DNA of 5,938 bases from DATDPY01 sp964395765 (GTDB lineage Bacteria > Bacteroidota > Bacteroidia > Cytophagales > Cyclobacteriaceae). A program made the translations under genes and the position numbers. The DNA is taken from NCBI GenBank assembly GCA_964395765.1, contig CAYNCU010000241.1, positions 1-5,938 of the forward strand, read 5' to 3'. Every line of letters begins with the position of its first letter. The stretch's first letter is position 1. The notes beneath the pieces are model-generated. The model saw only the letters and a program-made list of their open reading frames with translations, ran no database searches and had not been told where the DNA came from. Of the stretch, positions 1 to 5,938 are shown piece by piece.

Positions 1-42
1 TGAAATACTGTACAATAGTAATTTATGATTCATTTTCAGTAT

Positions 43-67
43 TGCCGGTAAAGTGGTAAAACCGGCA
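43..67. repeat. 7-bp perfect inverted repeat (TGCCGGT/ACCGGCA)
   Basis: TGCCGGT at 43-49 is the exact reverse complement of ACCGGCA at 61-67, with an 11-base AT-rich loop between them. The arms are GC-rich within an AT-rich leader, which makes the pair stand out. No T-run follows on either strand, so it is not a typical intrinsic terminator. It could be a terminator remnant of an upstream gene, a transcript hairpin, or a binding site for a dimeric regulator. The sequence does not decide among these. Confidence 0.4.
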
Positions 68-207
68 TAAGTGGCAGCTTTGATTGATTTATGGATTGGT
101 TAGAGTTTAATTCATTGTTATTTGAGTAGATTCCCCATTTTATCTCTGAAAAATGACTAACTTGTGGTAGGGTAAGCTATATTATTTTTATTAAAGGGTA
201 TCCTGAT

Positions 208-211
208 AGGA
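208..211 (+). promoter_or_regulatory. weak Shine-Dalgarno-like AGGA before the TTG start
   Basis: AGGA lies 9 bases before the TTG codon at 221. It is only a partial match to the Shine-Dalgarno core. It supports TTG at 221 because an in-frame TAA at 212-214 blocks any start further upstream, and the first in-frame ATG (codon 52) falls inside the first PAS domain. Confidence 0.4.
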
Positions 212-220
212 TAATACCTC

Positions 221-3200
221 TTGAAATCTCCAACTGACAAAAACCTGAATCCCAAATTATCCGGAAAAGCAAATAAGATTTCTGATGATAAGATAAAATG
301 CCGGACATTATTCAGTAATGCCAATGAGGCAATTATTATTGTCCAGAATGGCAAAATTAAATTTTTCAATCCGATGATGCTTAAGATGTCCGGCCTTAAG
401 GAAACGGATCTTAAGGGCCGTACTTTCCTTGATTTAATATTTGCGGAGGATCAGGCCAGGGCAAAATTGAATGAGGAGAAACAAATCAAGGGTGAAATAA
501 TCACAAAGAGGGAAAGTCTAAGAATTCTGAATTCGAAGGGCGAACTCCGGTGGATCGACTTTAATAAGATACTGATTAAATGGAGAGGACAACCGGCAAC
601 TCTAAATTTCCTTACGGATGTCACCGACCGGAAAATAACGGAGGACGAAAAATATATCTCGGAAATCCGTTATCGCCGGTTATTTGAATCGGCAAAGGAC
701 GGCATACTTATTCTCAATGCCGACAACGGAGATATTGTTGATGTAAATCCATTCCTTATTGACCTTCTGGAATATTCCAAAGATCAGTTTCTGGCGAAGA
801 AGGTTTGGGAATTGGGCCCGTTCCGGGATATATACAAAAACCAGGATAAATTTTTAGAATTACAAAAGGAGGAATACATCCGATATGCGGACCTGCCGCT
901 TGAAACATTGAATGGCAAAAAGATCGATGTTGAATTCGTCAGCAATGTTTACCTGGTCAACGATCAAAAAGTTATCCAATGTAATATTCGCAATATCACC
1001 GATCGCAAACAAGCAGAAAAAGCACTGATTAACAGCGAGATTAAAAACCGGACATTAGTCGAGCATCTTCCCCAGCGAATCTTTATTAAAGACATTAATT
1101 CAAAATATATTTTATGCAACGGAAATTATTCGAGAGACCTGGGAGTTGCCCCCGATGAAATTGTCGGAAAGGATGACTATGCTTTTTTCCCCAGGGAATT
1201 AGCAGAAAAATATCAAACAGATGATCACCGGGTAATGTCGGAAGGGATGCTGAAAGAATTTGTAGAAAAATATATGATTTCGGGTCAGGCGCGATGGACT
1301 CATGTCATTAAAATTCCATACCGCGATGCGAATGAGAAAATTATTGGCGTGCTTGGAATATTTGAAGATATTACAGAACGAAAGGTGGCGGAAAAGAAGA
1401 TAAATTTTCTCGCCGATATCGTTCAATCCTCCGGAGAGGCCATCATTGGAAAAAACCTGGATGGAATCATTACAAGTTGGAACAAGGGGGCGGAAAATAT
1501 CTACGGATATGCGGAAAATGAAGTGATCGGCAAATCAATATCGCTTTTAGCTTTACCCGACACCCTTAATGAGGATTCCGAGATAGTTGACAAGATCAGG
1601 ACCGGCCATCATGTCACAAATTATGAAACCGTCAGGCGAAGAAAAGACGGAAGGGAAATTCATGTTTCACTATCCGTTTCTCCCATTCTCAATGATAATG
1701 GAGAGATTGTCGCTACCTCAACTATAGCCCATGATATTACGGAACGCAAGCGTCTTGAAGATACCCTGATAAAGGAACGCAATCTGCTGCAAACACTCAT
1801 CGACAACCTTCCGGACTATATTTACGCCAAAGACAGGGACGGTAAATTCATCCTCGGGAATTCAGCCATCGTAAGCCAGGTAGGGCTGAAATCCAAAGAA
1901 GAATTGATCGGTAAAACGGATTTTGACTTTTTCCCGAAAGGGCTGGCTGAAAAATTCCAGAATGAGGAAGAAAAAATCCTTATTTCCGGGAAGCCCCTGA
2001 TCGATTACGAAGGCCCCACGATTGACCAGGGAAAGGAAAAATGGATTTCTACTTCAAAGGTTCCTCTACAGGATAACCTGGGCAATGTTTTCGGTACCGT
2101 TGGAATTGGACATGATATTACAGCCCGTAAAATTGCAGAGCAAAGCATGCGACTGCAAAGCGCGGCCCTGCAAGCGGCTGCCAACGCCATCGTTATTACC
2201 GATATTGAGGGTAAAATTCAGTGGGTTAACCGGGCTTTTTGCGAATTAACGGGTTTCAATGAAGAAGAGACCATCGGGAAAAATCCGCGCGAACTGGTTA
2301 AGTCAGATGAGCATAAACCGGAGTTTTACAATGATTTATGGAAAACTATTCTTGACGGCAAAACCTGGAAGGGAGAAATAATTAACAGGAAAAAAAACGG
2401 CCGACTTTATGATGAGGAAATGACGATAAACCCGTTAAGGGACCCCGAAGGTAAAATAAGTCATTTTATTGCCATTAAGCAGGATATAACCGAGCGAAAA
2501 AAGGCTGAAACAGTCTTGCGTGAAAACGAAGCCGACCTTAAACGCGCCCAATCGGTGGCTCATATCGGAACCTGGCAAATGAATATAATAAATAAAGCCC
2601 TTACCTGGTCGCCCGAAACCTATAAGATCTTTGGATTGCCACCTGATATAGAATTGTCCTACGACAAATTTATTTCCTGCGTGCATCCCGATGACCTTGA
2701 CAGGGTTAAAGAGACCATGGGTGATTTATTGAAGATGGTTCCCACCTATCTCGAACATCGGATTAATGTTGGTGACCAGGTTAAATGGGTGAGAGAAATC
2801 GATGAGTTGGAAATGGATGCAGCCGGCATTCCGGTCAGGCGAATCGGAACCGTACAGGATATCACATTACAGAAACTCTCCGAGGGGAAAATTCACCTGC
2901 TGAACAACGAGCTGGAAACGCGAATTGAACAGCGTACTCGCCAGTTGGTGGAAGCCAACAAGGAATTGGAGACTTTTGCCTATTCTATTTCCCACGACCT
3001 GCGTGCCCCGTTGCGATCGATAAACGGATATTCTGAAATTCTTAAAAAGGAATATAAAGACAAATTGGGCGATGAAGGCAAAAGGGTGATCGATACCGTT
3101 ATCAGAAATTCGACCCGGATGGGTCAATTGATCGATGACCTGCTGGAATTTTCGAGGTTAGGCCGTCATAACCTGGTTACGGCCCCCGTGAATATGCAAA

Positions 3201-3661
3201 CAATTGTGGAAGAAGTAGTCAATGAAATATCCTCGCAGGCCGAAGACCGGAAAATTGAGATAAAAATAAACTCCCTGCCGCCCTGTACCGCCGATCCTTC
3301 CATGATCCGCCAGGTCTGGATTAACCTGGTTGGCAATGCAGTCAAATATTCAAGAAAAAAGGAATCAGCTTCTATTGAAATCGGGTCATCTACTGATAAC
3401 GGCAGTATTAGTTATTTTGTAAAAGACAACGGAACCGGTTTTGATATGAAATATTACCATAAGCTATTTAATGTATTTCAGCGGCTGCACAACCTAACCG
3501 AATTTGAAGGCACGGGTGTTGGCCTTGCCCTGGTTAAACGAATTGTGACCCGGCACGGCGGAAAGGTATGGGCAGAGGGTAAGATCGACGAGGGAGCAAC
3601 ATTTTATTTTTCATTGACGAATCCGTCCTCCTCAGGAAAAGAACGGAATAAAAGATCATAG
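221..3661 (+). CDS. multi-PAS (7x) cytoplasmic sensor histidine kinase
   Basis: Predicted to autophosphorylate on histidine in response to signals read by its PAS modules and to pass the phosphate to a separate response regulator. The 1146 residues hold seven PAS/PAC units by eye, at about 28-138, 150-263, 277-388, 395-510, 520-637, 642-760 and 770-885. Most end in a D-[IV]-T-x-R-K signature. A coiled-coil linker (about 886-915) leads to the kinase core: the dimerisation/phosphoacceptor domain with SISHDLRAP (His925) at about 917-980, then an ATPase domain with N-box NLVGNAVKYS (Asn1039), G1 DNGTGF (1069-1074), an F-box near 1083-1088 and G2 GTGVGL (1097-1102). All catalytic motifs look intact. 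There is no signal peptide, membrane helix, HAMP or receiver domain, so it should be cytosolic and depend on a regulator encoded elsewhere. The sixth PAS has a GKNPREL segment where LOV photoreceptors carry GxNCRFLQ, so the flavin-adduct cysteine is absent. The third and fifth PAS units resemble each other closely. TTG at 221 is the only start that keeps the first PAS whole. Ligands cannot be read from the sequence. Confidence 0.93.
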   Translation: MKSPTDKNLNPKLSGKANKISDDKIKCRTLFSNANEAIIIVQNGKIKFFNPMMLKMSGLKETDLKGRTFLDLIFAEDQARAKLNEEKQIKGEIITKRESLRILNSKGELRWIDFNKILIKWRGQPATLNFLTDVTDRKITEDEKYISEIRYRRLFESAKDGILILNADNGDIVDVNPFLIDLLEYSKDQFLAKKVWELGPFRDIYKNQDKFLELQKEEYIRYADLPLETLNGKKIDVEFVSNVYLVNDQKVIQCNIRNITDRKQAEKALINSEIKNRTLVEHLPQRIFIKDINSKYILCNGNYSRDLGVAPDEIVGKDDYAFFPRELAEKYQTDDHRVMSEGMLKEFVEKYMISGQARWTHVIKIPYRDANEKIIGVLGIFEDITERKVAEKKINFLADIVQSSGEAIIGKNLDGIITSWNKGAENIYGYAENEVIGKSISLLALPDTLNEDSEIVDKIRTGHHVTNYETVRRRKDGREIHVSLSVSPILNDNGEIVATSTIAHDITERKRLEDTLIKERNLLQTLIDNLPDYIYAKDRDGKFILGNSAIVSQVGLKSKEELIGKTDFDFFPKGLAEKFQNEEEKILISGKPLIDYEGPTIDQGKEKWISTSKVPLQDNLGNVFGTVGIGHDITARKIAEQSMRLQSAALQAAANAIVITDIEGKIQWVNRAFCELTGFNEEETIGKNPRELVKSDEHKPEFYNDLWKTILDGKTWKGEIINRKKNGRLYDEEMTINPLRDPEGKISHFIAIKQDITERKKAETVLRENEADLKRAQSVAHIGTWQMNIINKALTWSPETYKIFGLPPDIELSYDKFISCVHPDDLDRVKETMGDLLKMVPTYLEHRINVGDQVKWVREIDELEMDAAGIPVRRIGTVQDITLQKLSEGKIHLLNNELETRIEQRTRQLVEANKELETFAYSISHDLRAPLRSINGYSEILKKEYKDKLGDEGKRVIDTVIRNSTRMGQLIDDLLEFSRLGRHNLVTAPVNMQTIVEEVVNEISSQAEDRKIEIKINSLPPCTADPSMIRQVWINLVGNAVKYSRKKESASIEIGSSTDNGSISYFVKDNGTGFDMKYYHKLFNVFQRLHNLTEFEGTGVGLALVKRIVTRHGGKVWAEGKIDEGATFYFSLTNPSSSGKERNKRS

Positions 3662-3711
3662 AGCAAGAAATTCGCCCTTAAGTCATGAATATCCTTATAT
3701 ATAATTTAACA

Positions 3712-3735
3712 GAATCAAAAATCAGGAATCAAAAA
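3712..3735. repeat. short direct repeat GAATCAAAAA x2
   Basis: GAATCAAAAA occurs at 3712-3721 and again at 3726-3735, with starts 14 bases apart. In AT-rich DNA such a pair can arise by chance or slippage. A tandem regulator site is possible but unsupported. Confidence 0.3.
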
Positions 3736-3754
3736 GATCAATAATGAAATTGGA

Positions 3755-3784
3755 TTGAAAAGTCTTTCAAAAATATTTTACACA
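3755..3784 (+). promoter_or_regulatory. candidate promoter overlapping a TTGAAA/TTTCAA palindrome
   Basis: TTGAAA at 3755-3760 resembles a bacterial -35 box, and TACACA at 3779-3784, after an 18-base spacer, could be a poor -10 box. The same TTGAAA forms a palindrome with TTTCAA at 3765-3770, with a 4-base centre, which could be an operator lying over the promoter. A start site near 3790 would put part of the following inverted repeat in the leader. This rests on weak matches; if the host uses a Bacteroidota-type promoter, the reading is wrong. Confidence 0.22.
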
Positions 3785-3813
3785 CTGAGATTAAGGGAAT
3801 AGGTAATCTCCGT
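3784..3813. repeat. imperfect inverted repeat just upstream of the second sensor gene
   Basis: GAGATTA at 3787-3793 and TAATCTC at 3804-3810 are exact reverse complements separated by 10 bases. The pairing continues outward by two bases across one T/C mismatch, giving 9 of 10 matched positions for 3784-3793 against 3804-3813. It ends 25 bases before the GTG start. No T-run follows, so a terminator is unlikely. A regulator-binding site or a leader hairpin are the likelier readings. Confidence 0.4.
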
Positions 3814-3838
3814 ATGTTATCAATATAATAAAACATTC

Positions 3839-5938
3839 GTGAAAAAAGAAAAAAATAATCGTGCTAATATTCCAATCAAATTGATACTGATTCTGATAGC
3901 GCTCGTTCTTGGGATTTTATTAACAGAATTATTTCATCTAAAAAACAACGAAAAAAATTTCAGGACAAGCGCTGAAAACCAGCTTACCTCTATTGCCGAT
4001 TTAAAGGAGGGAGAAATTATACAATGGAGGAAAGAACGGTTTGCCGATGCCCGGGTTCTCTTTAGTAATGATATGTTCAATTCATTAGTTCAACACTTTG
4101 TCCAAAGGCCGGGCGACAATATAACTAAAATTCAACTGCTGGAATGGATCGAAAACACACGCTCTAATTATGATTATAATGGATTACTATTATTGAATAA
4201 TAAAGGCGATGAGATGCTACAGACTCCTGACACACTTTCGATATTATCAGAAACTGTCAGGATAATGGTAAAGGAAAACGCATTGAACGGTGAGGTTTTT
4301 TTATCTGATTTTTACTGGAATGAAAATGATAATCGTATTTACCTGGCCCTGATCGTTCCCATTTATAACAGGACCGGAATGAATAAACGGATCGGTACCC
4401 TGATTATGAGAATTGACCCCACACATTTTCTATATCCGCTGATTACAACATGGCCCGTTCCTTCCCGGACTGCTGAAACGTTATTAATCCGACGGGACGG
4501 GGAGAATGCGCTATTTTTAAATCCACTTAAATTCAATCAGGACCCGGTTCTCAGTGTTAAGGCCCCTCTTTCCGATCTAAGAATACCTGCGGTAAAAGTT
4601 ATTTTAGGACAGCGGGGAATTGTTGAAGGGCTTGACTACAGAAATGTTCCGGTAATTGCGGATGTTCGTGCTATCCCGGATTCTCCCTGGTATATCGTGG
4701 CACGCATCGATAAGGGGGAAGTAAATGGACCACTCATACAAGCCCGCTGGTTATCGGCTTTCCTGATCGCTTCCCTATTGTTAGGTGGGGGCGCGGGGAT
4801 TGGTTTTATATGGCGTCAGCAAAGGTTCAGATTTTATAAAGAAAGAGCTTCCGATGCTGACAAGATCCGTAAACTTAACCGATTGTACACGATCATCGGC
4901 GAAATAAATCAGGCGATCGTTCGAATCCGGGAGCCACTAAAGTTAATGGAAAAAACATGCCAGATTGCCGTGGAACAAGGCGGTTTCCTGATGGCGTGGA
5001 TTGGCATATCTGATGATCAGACAAAGCATATAAAACCCATTGCATTTGCAGGTAAAACAGAAGGGTACCTCGAAAAATTAAATTTAACGCTTTCTGATAA
5101 AGAACGAGGAATAGGACCCACTGCGACGGCATTAAAATCAGGATCGCATTATATTGTAAATGACATTATTATCGATGATCGTATGGGACCCTGGCGTGCG
5201 CATGCACTTAAAATTGGCTTCCGGTCTTCCGCGGCTTTTCCGTTAATAGTAAAAAATAAAACCTATGGCGTTTTTAATCTCTATGCCGGTAGTCCCGGTT
5301 TCTTTGATGATGACGAAGTGAAATTGCTCAATGAGCTGGCCATGGATTTATCATTCGCCCTGGAAGCATCTGAAGTGGAGTCAAATCGAAAGGCGACAGA
5401 GGAGGAACTCCGCCAGTCATTGGAGAAATACAGAGACTTGTTTCAGAATGCTGAAATAGCCTTGTTTAATTTATCGCTTGACGGGAGTTCCATTCTCCGG
5501 TTAAATCGGAAATTTTGCGAAATGTCCGGCTATAGTGAAAATGAAATGCTTAATAACCGTAAGATCGTGCGTCCGGTTCATCCGGAAGCCGAGGCAAGAC
5601 TGCTGGAGTTATTTGGAAGGGATGGTTCTGTGGTTGATTATGAATTGGATGTGTTCCTGAAGAATGAAGATATCAGAAGTTTTTCCATTTCCATGCATGT
5701 AAATAAAAAATTGGGAATAGTGGAAGGATCCGCGGTTGACATCACAGAGCGAAAAAATAACCATGCAATGCTTCAGAAGTATGCGGATCAACTTTCCGTG
5801 GTAAACCAAATTGTTCGCGTAATTTCCGGCAGTAATGATATTAAAGATATCTATAATGTTTTTGTTGACCAGATGCGCCGCTTAATGGATTTTGACCGTA
5901 CCTCCATCGTGCGCTTTGACGATTCCGGTGAAAACTGG
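3839..5938 (+). CDS. membrane-bound Cache-GAF-PAS-GAF sensor protein, 3' end beyond window
   Basis: The reading frame is open for exactly 700 codons to the window edge with no stop, so the gene is partial at its 3' end. The protein starts MKKEKNN, followed by a hydrophobic helix at about 13-33 (IPIKLILILIALVLGILL). An extracytoplasmic region of about 265 residues follows; its first part (SIADLKEGEIIQWRKERFAD) and its end (SPWYIVARID, 282-291) look like a double-Cache ligand sensor. A second membrane helix spans about 303-325. Inside the cell come a GAF domain (about 346-511, with FRSSAAFPL and GVFNLYA), a short charged coiled coil, a PAS unit (about 528-640, ending VDITERK) and the start of another GAF (from about 648, LSVVNQIVRVISGSNDI). 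There is no HAMP between the second helix and the first GAF. GTG at 3839 is the first possible start after an in-frame TAG at 3800-3802; the first in-frame ATG (codon 78) would remove the first helix. No Shine-Dalgarno is visible. The missing output is most likely a histidine kinase, but a GGDEF, EAL or phosphatase module cannot be excluded. Confidence 0.88.
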   Translation, partial: MKKEKNNRANIPIKLILILIALVLGILLTELFHLKNNEKNFRTSAENQLTSIADLKEGEIIQWRKERFADARVLFSNDMFNSLVQHFVQRPGDNITKIQLLEWIENTRSNYDYNGLLLLNNKGDEMLQTPDTLSILSETVRIMVKENALNGEVFLSDFYWNENDNRIYLALIVPIYNRTGMNKRIGTLIMRIDPTHFLYPLITTWPVPSRTAETLLIRRDGENALFLNPLKFNQDPVLSVKAPLSDLRIPAVKVILGQRGIVEGLDYRNVPVIADVRAIPDSPWYIVARIDKGEVNGPLIQARWLSAFLIASLLLGGGAGIGFIWRQQRFRFYKERASDADKIRKLNRLYTIIGEINQAIVRIREPLKLMEKTCQIAVEQGGFLMAWIGISDDQTKHIKPIAFAGKTEGYLEKLNLTLSDKERGIGPTATALKSGSHYIVNDIIIDDRMGPWRAHALKIGFRSSAAFPLIVKNKTYGVFNLYAGSPGFFDDDEVKLLNELAMDLSFALEASEVESNRKATEEELRQSLEKYRDLFQNAEIALFNLSLDGSSILRLNRKFCEMSGYSENEMLNNRKIVRPVHPEAEARLLELFGRDGSVVDYELDVFLKNEDIRSFSISMHVNKKLGIVEGSAVDITERKNNHAMLQKYADQLSVVNQIVRVISGSNDIKDIYNVFVDQMRRLMDFDRTSIVRFDDSGENW

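Larger units (their letters stand above)
1..220. other. non-coding leader upstream of the PAS histidine kinase
   Basis: I see no supportable gene here. All three forward frames are closed by stops: at base 1 in one frame, by about base 28 in the second, and by base 59 in the third. The third frame could at most be an 18-codon tail of an upstream gene, which cannot be judged. The stretch is AT-rich and probably carries the promoter of the kinase gene. I could not find a convincing promoter: the best bacterial-type pair is TTGTTA (115-120) and TTTTAT (138-143) with a 17-base spacer, which is weak. The one clear structure is the inverted repeat at 43-67. Confidence 0.5.
3662..3838. other. AT-rich intergenic gap between the two sensor genes
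   Basis: This 177-base gap contains no gene. It shows a 10-bp direct repeat (3712-3735), a TTGAAA/TTTCAA palindrome (3755-3770) and an imperfect 10-bp inverted repeat (3784-3813). I found no GC-rich hairpin followed by a T-run after the kinase stop codon, so there is no evident intrinsic terminator. Read-through into the next gene is possible. The gap is also long enough for the second gene to have its own promoter. Confidence 0.5.

Noticed and set aside
1..59. C-terminal tail of an upstream + strand gene ending with the TAA at 57-59
   Set aside because: Only 18 codons are visible, with no recognisable motif. An open stretch this short is expected by chance.
157..369. Minus-strand open frame of 70 codons across the kinase start
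   Set aside because: It overlaps the start of a well-supported gene on the other strand, has no recognisable motif and no ribosome-binding site that I can see.
2144..2500. LOV blue-light photoreceptor domain
   Set aside because: The sixth PAS has proline where the adduct-forming cysteine of the LOV GxNCRFLQ motif should be.
1199..3127. Several short open frames inside the PAS kinase (1199-1426 minus, 2005-2190 minus, 2022-2249 plus, 2435-2686 minus, 2867-3127 minus)
   Set aside because: All lie wholly within a long coding frame with clear PAS and kinase motifs. Their translations show no domain and look like out-of-frame readings.
3784..3813. Intrinsic terminator for the kinase gene
   Set aside because: The stem is AT-rich with a mismatch, sits more than 120 bases after the stop codon, and is not followed by a T-run.
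4874..5371. Bilin-binding phytochrome-type GAF in the second sensor
   Set aside because: The only cysteine I see (residue 374) is near the start of the domain, and no phytochrome signature surrounds it. It looks like a general small-ligand GAF.
4893..5809. Minus-strand open frames at 4893-5132 and 5609-5809
   Set aside because: They lie within the second sensor gene, opposite its first GAF domain and its PAS domain, and have no features of their own.

Overview
This window holds two large signal-transduction genes on the + strand and little else. The first (221-3661, complete) encodes a soluble, seven-PAS-domain sensor histidine kinase of 1146 residues. The second (3839 to the window edge, open at its 3' end) encodes the first 700 residues of a membrane-anchored sensor: N-terminal transmembrane helix, extracytoplasmic Cache-like sensor, second transmembrane helix, GAF, PAS, and the start of a second GAF. 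No stop codon occurs in its frame before position 5938, so its output domain lies outside the window.

Layout: 1-220 is a non-coding leader with a short perfect inverted repeat at 43-67 and no recognisable gene. 221-3661 is the PAS kinase. 3662-3838 is a 177-base AT-rich gap with a short direct repeat, a TTGAAA/TTTCAA palindrome and a hairpin-forming inverted repeat just before the second gene. 3839-5938 is the Cache/GAF/PAS sensor.

Organism: bacterial, with moderate-to-low GC and many AT-ending codons. Long multi-PAS kinases, a Cache-GAF-PAS sensor, weak or absent Shine-Dalgarno sequences and non-ATG starts would fit the Bacteroidota/Ignavibacteriota/Calditrichota side of the tree or an environmental deltaproteobacterium. 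This is a low-confidence inference from style, not from a marker gene.

How the genes may work together: both look like input ends of phosphorelays. The first has an intact kinase core but no receiver domain and no transmembrane segment, so it needs an external response regulator, and none is encoded here. The second would sense outside the membrane and relay the signal through GAF and PAS modules. Co-orientation and the lack of a clear terminator between them allow co-transcription, but the palindromes in the gap also allow a separate, regulated promoter. I see no mobile element, CRISPR array, RNA gene or clearly novel system.
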